Positions 7,735 through 15,875 of a DNA stretch of 54,995 nt are shown in pieces. The first letter of the stretch is position 1, and the number at the start of each line of letters is the position of its first letter. Location: positions 1-54,995 of the forward strand of contig CAZNJI010000006.1 in assembly GCA_964573395.1 (NCBI GenBank), in the 5' to 3' direction. The position numbers were made by a program, and so were the translations under genes. The notes below the pieces were generated by a model. The model did no database searches, was not told the origin of the DNA, and saw only the letters and a list, made by a program, of their open reading frames with translations. The DNA comes from DATIBQ01 sp964573395 (GTDB lineage: Bacteria > Patescibacteriota > Minisyncoccia > Phycocordibacterales > UBA9973).

Positions 7735-8527
7735 GCGCACCGTATGGAGCTTTTACCGGAAAGGGAAGCGCTCATTTCCATGGAGAGGCCGATGTAACCC
7801 TTATGCAGTTCTGGTTTCTGAAATCATGCTCCAGCAGACCCAAACGGGCAGGGTAGTTGAAAAGTTTCGGGAATTCATGCGCGCGTTTCCCACGGTAGAG
7901 GTGCTCGCGGGCGCAACTCCCAAAAAGGTTCTCTCGCTCTGGAGCGGCCTTGGCTATAATCGCCGCGCGCTTTTTTTGCATCGCGCGGCGCAAGCCATTC
8001 TGAAAGAGCATGGCGGCATTATTCCATCCGATATCGCTCTTCTTGAGAAACTTCCCGGAATCGGCCCGTACACCGCTCGAGCGATTGGCGCGTTTGCGTT
8101 CAATCTGCCGGGCGTTTTTATTGAGACGAATATCCGTACCGTTTACATCACCCATTTTTTCAAATCTCAAAAAGAAAAAGAGCCTGTTTCAGATAAAGAG
8201 CTGCTCGCACTCGTAGCGGCAACGCTTGATCGAAAGCGTCCGAGAGAGTGGTATGCGGCGCTCATGGATTACGGCGCGCACCTGAAAACAGCCGGAAACA
8301 GAAGTCATCGACACAGCGCGCACTACGTACGGCAGAAGCCGTTTCTCGGATCGCTGCGGCAGACGCGGGGTATTATTCTCAAGCAGCTTCTCGCGCACGA
8401 TACTTTCACTTTTTTGCAGTTGAAAAAAATAGCAGGTACTTCTCCAGAGCAACTACAAGCGGCGCTCAATGCTCTAGAGAAAGAAAAAATAATTTTAAAA
8501 AAAGGGAAACAGTACGCTTTTTCTTAG
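7694..8527 (+). CDS. mutY: A/G-specific adenine glycosylase, MutY-like, without Fe-S cluster
   Basis: Base-excision enzyme expected to remove adenine paired with 8-oxoguanine. The 277-residue protein has the helix-hairpin-helix-GPD core: catalytic Glu in SEIMLQQTQT, and LPGIGPYTARAIGAFAF. The MutY/EndoIII Asp site reads FIETNIRTV, so Glu replaces Asp. The C-terminal CxxxxxxCxxCxxxxxC iron-sulfur loop is absent; that region reads MDYGAHLKTAGNRSHRHSAH. A short helical C-terminal domain follows, much smaller than the NUDIX-like domain of standard MutY. ATG 7694 overlaps the DedA gene by 41 bases. The stop overlaps the converging MFS gene by 4 bases. Confidence 0.85.
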   Translation: MPKRVSLEKIKAFKRTVWSFYRKGKRSFPWRGRCNPYAVLVSEIMLQQTQTGRVVEKFREFMRAFPTVEVLAGATPKKVLSLWSGLGYNRRALFLHRAAQAILKEHGGIIPSDIALLEKLPGIGPYTARAIGAFAFNLPGVFIETNIRTVYITHFFKSQKEKEPVSDKELLALVAATLDRKRPREWYAALMDYGAHLKTAGNRSHRHSAHYVRQKPFLGSLRQTRGIILKQLLAHDTFTFLQLKKIAGTSPEQLQAALNALEKEKIILKKGKQYAFS

Positions 8528-9669
8528 CGCGTATCTTTAAGCCTGAGTGCGAACAGTGCTCCGGTTATCATAAAAATCGAAAGCACGGTGAAGAGCGTTT
8601 TATAGCTCGCCCCGGAAAGAATCAGTGTTCCGATGAGCGGCGCAATGATGTATGCCAATGGCAGCATGTCGCGGAAAAAGCTTAAGAAATGGGTCTCGCT
8701 TTCCGTAATCTGCTTAAAGAAGTAGCTTTCATTCATTGATTCAACAAGACTTGCCCCCACGCGGCTCATAAAAAGGATCAGCCCGACAATGAACATGCCG
8801 CCGCTTTCGGTGAGCGCAAGCGCAAGGGTCGCCCCTGCCATGATCACGAATCCGGCAATGAGCAGTTCTTTTTCCCCGAGCAGTCCGTCGGCGATTCTTC
8901 CGGCTGGGTACTGGAAGAGCACGAATGGCAAAAGCATCACAGTAAAGAGAATGCCGATCTGCTCCCAATTGAATTGGTGGCTCGAGAGTAGATACAGCGG
9001 CGTATACACCACCATCCAGGCGTAAAAAAAGTGGAGCAGGAAATTGAGGATGGTAGAAGTTTTTATGTCTCTGCGTAATTTCAGGTCTTGTAGGCTTTCG
9101 CTGAATCGTATGACGCGGTACTCCTTATCTTTAAAGTTCCGCTGCCGGGTTGCAATGAGCACCAGGGATGGAATCATGAGGGCTGCTGCGAGCAAGTATG
9201 CCGCGCTGAATCCTTCGCTCGTTATCAGTCGGCTGACGAGAATCGGAGCGATGACCCAGGCAATGCCGTTTAAGCTCAGGTAAAGCCCTCTGGTCCTTCC
9301 GGTGCTTTCAGTGCTTGAATAGTGCTCAATGAAGATATCAAGCAAGTAGAGCGTCAGGATATTGAGCGCATAGTAAATGATGAATACCGGTATGACCACG
9401 AACCCGGACGGCACGCTTCCGAGGATGGCAAGAAGTACAATCGAAATCCCGAGTACGCTGGTCGTTACCTTCCAATTGCCAAAAGCCCGTAGCAGGCGGG
9501 GAGCTCGAATAAGCAGATAAAGCGCCATCAGTGAGCTGGCGACGTAGATCATGCCGGTGAGCTTTTCCGGAACGAATCGGGAGAGTGAACTTGAATTGAT
9601 GTAGGCAAGGACTGCGAAGTGCGCCGAAAAGAAGAATGAACTCGCGAAGAGTACTCGGAGGTGTCTCAT
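8524..9669 (-). CDS. Major facilitator superfamily transporter
   Basis: A 381-residue protein with 12 hydrophobic segments in two halves, matching MFS architecture. Loops carry MFS-like signatures, for example TGRTRGLYLSLNG between helices 4 and 5 and QYPAGRIADGLLGEKELLIA between helices 8 and 9. The substrate is unknown; efflux is plausible. A TACAAT box on the minus strand ends 6 bases before the ATG, so its transcript is probably leaderless even though RNase J lies only 12 bases upstream. The 3' end overlaps mutY by 4 bases, tail to tail, with no terminator. Confidence 0.85.
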   Translation of the reverse strand: MRHLRVLFASSFFFSAHFAVLAYINSSSLSRFVPEKLTGMIYVASSLMALYLLIRAPRLLRAFGNWKVTTSVLGISIVLLAILGSVPSGFVVIPVFIIYYALNILTLYLLDIFIEHYSSTESTGRTRGLYLSLNGIAWVIAPILVSRLITSEGFSAAYLLAAALMIPSLVLIATRQRNFKDKEYRVIRFSESLQDLKLRRDIKTSTILNFLLHFFYAWMVVYTPLYLLSSHQFNWEQIGILFTVMLLPFVLFQYPAGRIADGLLGEKELLIAGFVIMAGATLALALTESGGMFIVGLILFMSRVGASLVESMNESYFFKQITESETHFLSFFRDMLPLAYIIAPLIGTLILSGASYKTLFTVLSIFMITGALFALRLKDTR

Positions 9670-9681
9670 GCTCTTATTGTA

Positions 9682-11514
9682 CTAGATGGCAAGGACGACC
9701 GGAATGACGAGCGGGCGCTTTGCCGTTTTCTGGAAGAGGTATTTCGAAACTGAATCAGTAATGGCGTTTTTCACGTAGTCGAAATCGATCGTTCCCTGAT
9801 TTCCTGACGACTGTTCGACGGTGCGCTTGATGATAATGCGGGCGTGGCGGAGCAGTTCTTGCGACTCTTTTAGGTAAACAAATCCACGGGCAATGATGTC
9901 CGGAGATTTCTTCAGTTGTCGCGTCTTGGCATCAATGATGACCATGACCACGAAAATACCATCTTCAGCTAACAGCTGGCGGTCGCGGATCACGACGTTC
10001 TGTTCATCCCCAACAGAGAATCCGTCAACCATCATCGGGCCGGCTGGCGCTTTTTCTTTACGGACAACCATTTTCTTTCCTTCATCGACGATCTCGATAA
10101 TGCTTCCGTTGTCTGGTACGACGATATGTGACTCAGGCATACCGAGCTCCATAGCAAGCTCTTTATGAAGCTCAAGATGGTAGTGGTGTCCGTGGATCGG
10201 AATGAAGAACTTCGGATGAATTTTTCGGTGAAGCCACTTGATGTCTTCCTTGTTTCCGTGGCCGGTTGCATGCACGAAATCTTCTCCTGGTGTTCGGAAG
10301 CTGATGATTTTTACTCCTTGGCGCGAGAGGCCGTCTTTCATAGCCTGCACCTGGCGTTCATTTCCCGGAACGATCGATGCTGAAAGGATTATGCGGTCGC
10401 CTTTCTTAAGCGAAAGCTTCTTGTTGCTTTTCTGGGCAAGGCGGTTCAGTCCGCCGAATTCCTCTCCTTGTGCGCCGGTAATCAGAATGAGAATGCGGTC
10501 AGGGGGGTAGTTATCGATTTCATCGATGGAAATAATGGTACCTTTTTGCGGCTTCAAGAGGCCCGCCTGGATGGCGACTTCGATGTTCGTTTTCATCGAA
10601 CGCCCTTCAAGAATCACTTTCTTGCCCATGTCTTCCGCAATGCTGATGATTTTAATGAGTCGAGTAATGTGGGAAGCGAATGCGGCAATGAAAATTCGAT
10701 TGTTCTTTTCGCGGCGGAGGATGTTTTCGATTCCTTGGTGCACCTTGCTCTCGGCAAGTGAGAAACCTTCATTCTCAACGTTGGTCGAATCGGTTAGGAG
10801 GAGCAAGTTGTTCGCGTTGTCGAATTGCCGGTACTCTGCTTCTTCTCGATCGCTTACCACGCCGTCAATCTGGTCGAGCTTGTAGTCTCCCGGGGTAACA
10901 ATCTGCCCGTACGGCGTTTCAACGATGATACCCATTGAATCCGGAATGGTGTGCGTGACGCCCCAGAACCGTACGCGGATGTTTCCGAGCGTTACGACCT
11001 CATCGTTTTCTACCGTCACGGTGTTCATTGCAGGCAGATGCGGAAATTCGCTCTGGCGCTTGCGCATCAGAAGGATGGTGAGGTTGCGTGAATACACGGG
11101 CGGATTGCCGATGCGGGAGAGCACCAGCGGCACGCCGCCGATATGGTCGAGGTGGCCGTGGGTAACGATGAGCGCTCGAATTTTATGTTTGCGTTCTTCA
11201 AGGTAGCGGGTATTCGGAATGACGTAGTCGATACCGGGCGTTGTCTCGTTCGAGAAGTACATGCCGGCATCAATGACGATGATGTCATTGCCGATTTCTA
11301 TCGCTGTCATGTTCTTACCAATTTCCTCCACGCCGCCAAGCGGAATGACTCGGATGACGCCAGGTGCGACATCAGGAATATGCGCCGTCTTTCGTTCGGT
11401 AATGTCAGGCACTATTTTTAAGTCGGCCGGCGGCCGCGGCCGGCGCCGGTCGAATCGGCGGTTGTTAAATGATTTCCTTTTTTGGGTAAATGATTTTTTT
11501 TGAGTTTGTTCCAT
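9682..11514 (-). CDS. rnj: Ribonuclease J
   Basis: A 610-residue metallo-beta-lactamase/beta-CASP nuclease that degrades and matures RNA by 5'-3' exonuclease and endonuclease action. The first about 50 residues are a basic, Arg/Pro-rich extension. The zinc motif THGHLDHIGG follows, then the beta-CASP domain (TNVENEGFSLAESKV), ATGHGNKEDIKWLHRKIHPK with the later metal ligands, HGHHYHLELHKELA, and a C-terminal domain. It is the only RNase J in the window and sits 11 bases behind a solute-binding-protein gene in the secG operon. RNase R is also encoded nearby. Confidence 0.93.
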   Translation of the reverse strand: MEQTQKKSFTQKRKSFNNRRFDRRRPRPPADLKIVPDITERKTAHIPDVAPGVIRVIPLGGVEEIGKNMTAIEIGNDIIVIDAGMYFSNETTPGIDYVIPNTRYLEERKHKIRALIVTHGHLDHIGGVPLVLSRIGNPPVYSRNLTILLMRKRQSEFPHLPAMNTVTVENDEVVTLGNIRVRFWGVTHTIPDSMGIIVETPYGQIVTPGDYKLDQIDGVVSDREEAEYRQFDNANNLLLLTDSTNVENEGFSLAESKVHQGIENILRREKNNRIFIAAFASHITRLIKIISIAEDMGKKVILEGRSMKTNIEVAIQAGLLKPQKGTIISIDEIDNYPPDRILILITGAQGEEFGGLNRLAQKSNKKLSLKKGDRIILSASIVPGNERQVQAMKDGLSRQGVKIISFRTPGEDFVHATGHGNKEDIKWLHRKIHPKFFIPIHGHHYHLELHKELAMELGMPESHIVVPDNGSIIEIVDEGKKMVVRKEKAPAGPMMVDGFSVGDEQNVVIRDRQLLAEDGIFVVMVIIDAKTRQLKKSPDIIARGFVYLKESQELLRHARIIIKRTVEQSSGNQGTIDFDYVKNAITDSVSKYLFQKTAKRPLVIPVVLAI

Positions 11515-11525
11515 AACTGTATTTT

Positions 11526-13250
11526 TTATTCCTTAATAAATATGTTCCATACGGGTTCTGTTTCCTTGTACCACTGGTGGACTCCCAAGAAACGATCGCT
11601 CGGACTTGCCATCCGCTCGAGCTCTACCCCTTTCACTTTTGAATCTGTCACATAGAGGAAGTGAGGGAGGTACAGAAATACCGCCGGATGGTCGTTTCGT
11701 ACCTGGACATCAAAGAGGGCCAGATTCTGCAGCACCGTTTCCTGGCTGATCGCTCCTAAAATCGCTTCGAGCAGGCTGTCGGAACGCGGATTTGCATACT
11801 GCGTAATATTGAGGCCCGGGAAATTGCGCTGGGACGAATGCCAGAACGCATACAGATCTGCTTCCGTTTCAATGACGTGTCCAAACAGAACTGCGTCGAA
11901 ATTTCTCGGCTGAATGATGTCCTGAGTCAGAGTGCTGAGGTTGTAAATTTTCAAGTCAACGATGATGCCGTACTGGGAAAGCTGGTCTCGAATGGTGTTT
12001 GCCACCATGACAAGCTCTGGCGTCTCGGCGGTAGCAAGCGAGAAGGTAAGCGGCACTCCCTGCTTTTGTAGTAATCCGTCGCTTCCGAGTGTCCAGCCGC
12101 GCTTGGTAAATTCTGCTTTAAGCGCCTCGACGTCTTTTTCCTGCATGGAAAGCCCTTCGCTGATAATCGGCTGGAAGGGAACGGGGCCGTTGGTGATGCT
12201 TGCGTGCGTGCCGAATACTTCCGTAACCAATGCGTCCTTGTCGATCGCTTCATCAATCAAACGAACCATTTCTCGGTCGGCAAAGAGCGCCTTTCGGGCA
12301 GGGTTTAAGAACATGCCGAATACGCGCGGGAGAATAGTTGATTGCAGCGTTACTTCATCCGAGCCGATCGATTCAATGTCGGCGGCACTCAGCGCTGCCG
12401 CTTGCCCAACGTCGCCGTTTGCAACGGCCTCGCGAAGCTCGTTTTGATTGCCGTACATCATGAGTTTAATGCTCTTTAAGTACGGGCCGCCCAGTGCATA
12501 GCGGGGAAAGCGGACAAATGTGTATGAAATGGGAATGCCATTTCGCTTCTTTTCCATGCTGCTGAATCTGAATGGCCCCGAGCCGACTGGTTCAGTATTG
12601 AGCGTCAAAAAGCCGAAGGTGTCAGGGGTAGTTTCTTCCCACAGGTGCGCCGGAAGGATTCCGATCGTTGTTGTATCAAGGAACGAGCTATAGGGCTTTT
12701 CAAGGGTAAAGATAACCGTTTTTGGATCGGGGGCAGCAATGCTGATGCCAGTCCAGTTTGCGCGCTTCGGGCTTTGGATGCTCGGATTTTGAATTTGGGA
12801 AATAGTGTAGCGAACGTCCTCAGAGGTTACCGGCGTGCCATCGTGGAATACCGCATCTTCTCGCAGTATGAATGTATAGGTTCGCTTGTCATCGCTGATG
12901 GTATAACGCTCGGCCAGATCGGGAATGATGGTTCCGTCCGGGAGCCGCTTGGTAAGCCCTGAGTAGACGAGCTCGACGATGCTGCGATCGGTATCGCTGA
13001 CGGCGAGTACGGGATTAATGAAACGGGGAGTGCCGAGCACGCCTTCGCTGATGCTGCCGCCGACCACGGGTACTTGAGTGGCAAATCGGTTGCTCACGCT
13101 GATGATGATCGCAAAGAAGAGCCCGATCGCTAACACGGTTGCGGCTTGAAGCGCCAAAAGGCGAACGCCGGAGAACGACCGAAAAGCCGCACCGAGTTCG
13201 CGACGGTTTAAGAATTTCCATTCACGCAAGAAGCGGAGAAATTTTTTCAT
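11526..13250 (-). CDS. Extracellular solute-binding protein, family 5 (peptide ABC-type), membrane-anchored
   Basis: A 574-residue SBP_bac_5 protein related to OppA/DppA. A basic N terminus and one transmembrane helix (about 32-55) replace the lipoprotein signal: there is no lipobox Cys. The family body is clear: GGSISEGVLGTPRFINPVLA, then LVYSGLTKRLPDGTIIPDLA, the signature FHDGTPVTSEDVRYTI, and a hinge and second lobe with APDPKTVIFTLEKP. No permease or ATPase genes are nearby, so it may act alone at the surface or with distant subunits. It lies between secG (28 bases upstream) and RNase J (11 bases downstream). Confidence 0.88.
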   Translation of the reverse strand: MKKFLRFLREWKFLNRRELGAAFRSFSGVRLLALQAATVLAIGLFFAIIISVSNRFATQVPVVGGSISEGVLGTPRFINPVLAVSDTDRSIVELVYSGLTKRLPDGTIIPDLAERYTISDDKRTYTFILREDAVFHDGTPVTSEDVRYTISQIQNPSIQSPKRANWTGISIAAPDPKTVIFTLEKPYSSFLDTTTIGILPAHLWEETTPDTFGFLTLNTEPVGSGPFRFSSMEKKRNGIPISYTFVRFPRYALGGPYLKSIKLMMYGNQNELREAVANGDVGQAAALSAADIESIGSDEVTLQSTILPRVFGMFLNPARKALFADREMVRLIDEAIDKDALVTEVFGTHASITNGPVPFQPIISEGLSMQEKDVEALKAEFTKRGWTLGSDGLLQKQGVPLTFSLATAETPELVMVANTIRDQLSQYGIIVDLKIYNLSTLTQDIIQPRNFDAVLFGHVIETEADLYAFWHSSQRNFPGLNITQYANPRSDSLLEAILGAISQETVLQNLALFDVQVRNDHPAVFLYLPHFLYVTDSKVKGVELERMASPSDRFLGVHQWYKETEPVWNIFIKE

Positions 13251-13278
13251 ACGGGTGCAAGAGGGTTCACACTGAGTT

Positions 13279-13500
13279 TTATTTCAAGAGGAGAATGGCA
13301 ACGCTGGCGCTGACGAATACGATCGCCGCAGTGATCGTTGCGAAGAAAAGGATCTTGTCGAATCCCCGGCGGGTACGCGAAAATTGCGCGCCATCGCCGC
13401 CAAAAGCTCCGCCGATATCCCCTCCAGAGCGCTGGAGAAGGATAAGAGCGATGAGGAGGATTGCAGATCCAAGCTGCAAGTAAGAAATAATCTGACTCAT
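13279..13500 (-). CDS. secG: Preprotein translocase subunit SecG
   Basis: A 73-residue protein with two membrane helices and the conserved SecG middle: LLQRSGGDIGGAFGG, then FSRTRRGFDKILFFATI. SecG associates with SecYE and helps SecA-driven export. The ATG at 13500 gives the standard SecG start; longer versions only add non-conserved residues. A TTGCTC/TATAGT promoter (13517-13545) lies just upstream. First gene of the minus-strand unit secG, solute-binding protein, RNase J. Confidence 0.9.
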   Translation of the reverse strand: MSQIISYLQLGSAILLIALILLQRSGGDIGGAFGGDGAQFSRTRRGFDKILFFATITAAIVFVSASVAILLLK

Positions 13501-13516
13501 AAGTGAAACAGGGAAT

Positions 13517-13545
13517 ACTATAGCATGGAAACAAAGCCCGAGCAA
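13517..13545 (-). promoter_or_regulatory. Promoter of the secG unit
   Basis: Minus strand: TTGCTC (13540-13545) and TATAGT (13517-13522), spacing 17. The start would lie near 13510, giving a leader of about 10 nt before the secG ATG at 13500. Confidence 0.65.
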
Positions 13546-13560
13546 TTGCCGACCAGAAAC

Positions 13561-13588
13561 TTGGAAAACGCCGTATGTTTGCTACAAT
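13561..13588 (+). promoter_or_regulatory. Promoter of groES-groEL
   Basis: TTGGAA (13561-13566) and TACAAT (13583-13588) with 16-base spacing. The leader to the groES ATG is about 43 nt. No CIRCE inverted repeat (TTAGCACTC-N9-GAGTGCTAA) is present between promoter and gene, so HrcA control of the usual kind is not supported. Confidence 0.65.
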
Positions 13589-13637
13589 GACGACCACACA
13601 GGGCATCGTAATTAAAAGCTAAATCTTCATAATTATT

Positions 13638-13934
13638 ATGGCAAAGGCAAAATTGGTACCATTGGCAGATCGAGTCATTGTCGGGCCTGCCGATGAAAAA
13701 AAGAGCAAAACGGGGATTATCATTCCCGCAAACGCATCGAAAGAAAAGCCGGTGCAGGGCATCGTGATTGCTGTTGGCCCGGGCCGGATAAACGATGCAG
13801 GCACGCGCCTGCCGCTGCAGGTAAAGGTCGGAGACATCGTGCTCTTCTCAAAGTATGGCCCGGAGGAAATAACGCTTGACGGCGTTACGTACTACGTACT
13901 GCGGGAAGATCAATTATTGGCAATCATGAAGTAA
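13638..13934 (+). CDS. groES: Co-chaperonin GroES
   Basis: A 98-residue Hsp10 with the expected pattern: LVPLADRVIVGPADEKKSKT, mobile loop KTGIIIPANASKEKPVQG, and the C-terminal strands YVLREDQLLAIMK. It caps GroEL during protein folding. groEL begins 7 bases after its stop, so they form the classic operon behind a TTGGAA/TACAAT promoter. Confidence 0.96.
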   Translation: MAKAKLVPLADRVIVGPADEKKSKTGIIIPANASKEKPVQGIVIAVGPGRINDAGTRLPLQVKVGDIVLFSKYGPEEITLDGVTYYVLREDQLLAIMK

Positions 13935-13941
13935 ACAGAGT

Positions 13942-15621
13942 ATGGCGAAAAAAATCATTCAGGGAATTCATGCGCAGCAGCTTCTGCTTGAAGGAGTGAA
14001 TGCGGTTGCAAATGCGGTAAAAGTTACCATTGGGCCGCGCGGAAGAAACGTGGTATTCGACAAAGGGTACGGCGCGCCGATGGTAACCAACGACGGCGTT
14101 TCGATTGCCAAGGAAATCACGCTTTCGGATAAGTTCATGAATATGGGAGCCGAGATCGTCAAAGAAGTTGCCGGCAAAACGAATGATGCGGCCGGAGACG
14201 GCACCACCACCTCGGTGGTGCTCACTCAGGCAATCATCACGGAAGGAATGAAGCGTACCGGCATGGGTGCAAACGGCATCGTGGTGCGCCTTGGGGTAGA
14301 AGCCGCAACGGCCGATGTCGTTACGGAACTTCGCGCGATGGCAAAGCCGATAAAAAACAAAGAAGAAATAAAAAACGTTGCAACCATCTCTGCAGAGAGC
14401 GAAGAGATCGGCTCAATCATCGCCAAAACGATAGATACGGTTGGGAAGGATGGCGTCGTTACCGTTGAAGAGTCCCAAGCATTTGGCGTCGATTCCGAAG
14501 TAGTGGAAGGGCTCGAGTTCGACAAGGGCTACGTTTCGCACTACATGGTAACGAACCAGGAGCGCATGGAAGCAAGCTATGCGAATGTTCCGGTGTTAAT
14601 TACCGACCAGAAAATTTCAGCAATTAAGGACATTCTGCCGCTCCTTGAAAAACTTGCCGCGACCGGAAAGAAGGAAATCGTCATTATTGCGGATGATGTT
14701 GACGGCGAGGCGCTGGCAACATTTATTGTGAACAAGATTCGCGGCATTTTCAGCATTCTGGCAATCAAGGCGCCAGGATTCGGAGACAGGAAGAAGGAGC
14801 AGCTTGCAGACATTGCAGCCGTTGTTGGTGCTACGGTGGTGTCTTCCGAGCTCGGGATGTCGCTTGAGAGCGCTGAACTCGAAGTGCTTGGGAAGGCGGG
14901 CAAAGTTATTGCTACCAAGGATAAAACCACGATTGTCGACGGTAAAGGAAAGAAGAAGGACATTTCCGATCGAGTAGCATCACTGAAAGCGCAGCTGGCG
15001 GAAACGACCATGAAGTACGACAAAGAACATTTGGAGAAAAGAATCGCCAAACTCTCTTCAGGGGTCGCAGTCATTAAGGTGGGTGCTGCAACTGAAACCG
15101 AAATGAAGTATTTGAAACTGAAAATCGAAGATGCCGTTAATGCAACAAAGGCGGCAATCGAAGAGGGGGTGGTGCCGGGCGGCGGAGTAGCGCTTGCCAA
15201 AGTTTCGGCAAAAGTTGAGAAGAAAATCCGCGCCAGCGCACGATATAAAAAGAGTCATGAATCAAAGCGCGAGAGCGAATTCATGATCGGTTACTTGGCG
15301 CTCGTACAGTCTCTTTCGGCTCCGCTCCGAAACATTGCGGCAAACGCAGGGCACGATGATCCAGCGCTCGTTGTTGCTCGAGTACAGGAAGCGGCAAGCG
15401 ACGCGTTCGGTTATGATGCTTCTGAGGATACTCCAGACGGAACACTCGTGCTTATTGATCTGATGAAAAAAGGAATTATTGATCCGGTAAAAGTAACCAG
15501 AACAGCGCTGCAAAACGCTTCGTCTGCCGCGGGGATTCTGTTGACCACCGATGTCGCTATTGCGGATGAACCGGAAAAAAAGGGAAGTACTGAGCATGCT
15601 CAAACAGAGGAAGGATACTAA
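13942..15621 (+). CDS. groEL: Chaperonin GroEL
   Basis: A 559-residue Hsp60. Equatorial domain with VTIGPRGRNVV and the ATP-site motif AAGDGTTT; apical domain with ILPLLEKLAATGKKEIVIIA; C-terminal equatorial part with EEGVVPGGGVALAK. Two departures from the usual protein: an insertion of about 15 basic residues (RASARYKKSHESKRE) before the ALVQSLSAPLRNIAANAG segment, and a C terminus (KGSTEHAQTEEGY) that lacks the Gly-Gly-Met repeats. It is followed by a dispersed repeat and a hairpin terminator. Confidence 0.97.
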   Translation: MAKKIIQGIHAQQLLLEGVNAVANAVKVTIGPRGRNVVFDKGYGAPMVTNDGVSIAKEITLSDKFMNMGAEIVKEVAGKTNDAAGDGTTTSVVLTQAIITEGMKRTGMGANGIVVRLGVEAATADVVTELRAMAKPIKNKEEIKNVATISAESEEIGSIIAKTIDTVGKDGVVTVEESQAFGVDSEVVEGLEFDKGYVSHYMVTNQERMEASYANVPVLITDQKISAIKDILPLLEKLAATGKKEIVIIADDVDGEALATFIVNKIRGIFSILAIKAPGFGDRKKEQLADIAAVVGATVVSSELGMSLESAELEVLGKAGKVIATKDKTTIVDGKGKKKDISDRVASLKAQLAETTMKYDKEHLEKRIAKLSSGVAVIKVGAATETEMKYLKLKIEDAVNATKAAIEEGVVPGGGVALAKVSAKVEKKIRASARYKKSHESKRESEFMIGYLALVQSLSAPLRNIAANAGHDDPALVVARVQEAASDAFGYDASEDTPDGTLVLIDLMKKGIIDPVKVTRTALQNASSAAGILLTTDVAIADEPEKKGSTEHAQTEEGY

Positions 15622-15663
15622 TCTTTATTTTCTGCTCTGTATAAAAAAATTCTAAAATTAAAA

Positions 15664-15745
15664 AGTTTCGCAAAACACTTTTCTCGCCCCAGTCCTACCC
15701 CCCCGCCTGCTCGAAAAGTGTTTTGCTTCGCTTTAAAAACTGTCA
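15664..15745. repeat. Dispersed intergenic inverted repeat, copy A
   Basis: Arms GCAAAACACTTTTC (15670-15683) and GAAAAGTGTTTTGC (15713-15726) pair perfectly over 14 bp around a 29-base C-rich loop. The loop word CTACCC...GCCTGC and the trailing word GCTTTAAAAACTG (15730-15742) recur in copy B at 21373-21516, although the arms differ. It follows groEL. Confidence 0.7.
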
Positions 15746-15770
15746 GTCATGGACGAAGAAAATAACAACA

Positions 15771-15797
15771 AAAGCTGGATTTCTATCCGGCTTTTTA
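15771..15797 (+). terminator. Hairpin terminator after groEL
   Basis: AAGCTGGAT-TTCT-ATCCGGCTT followed by TTT. The same 30-odd bases, including the preceding AATAACAA-like lead-in, occur after the unrelated gene ending at 23283. Confidence 0.75.
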
Positions 15798-15798
15798 T

Positions 15799-15833
15799 GT
15801 TACTTACTTTTTTCCGGTAAAAAAGTTAGGCTA
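15799..15833. repeat. Short palindromic repeat, copy 1
   Basis: ACTTTTTT-CCGGT-AAAAAAGT with flanking TTACTT and TAGGCTA. A near-copy lies at 33899-33933. Both follow a CCGG-TTTTT word and precede the next transcription unit. Confidence 0.6.
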
Positions 15834-15840
15834 ATTCACC

Positions 15841-15869
15841 TTGACAATAAACTATATATAGTTTATAAT
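15841..15869 (+). promoter_or_regulatory. Consensus sigma70 promoter with no protein gene behind it
   Basis: TTGACA (15841-15846), 17 bases, TATAAT (15864-15869): a perfect match to consensus. Transcription would start near 15876 and run towards the terminator at 16211-16238. No reading frame of useful length lies between. Confidence 0.8.
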
Positions 15870-15875
15870 AGCATC

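Noticed and set aside
8524..8685. Extension of the mutY reading frame past 8527 on the plus strand
   Set aside because: The mutY stop is in frame and the C terminus is natural; the overlapping plus-strand frames are shadows of the MFS gene.
11400..11514. A long N-terminal extension of RNase J as a mis-called start
   Set aside because: The Arg/Pro-rich extension is in frame with the ATG, lies directly after the upstream gene and is typical of RNase J in several lineages; no better start is seen.
13588..13638. CIRCE operator upstream of groES
   Set aside because: No TTAGCACTC-N9-GAGTGCTAA or near match is present.
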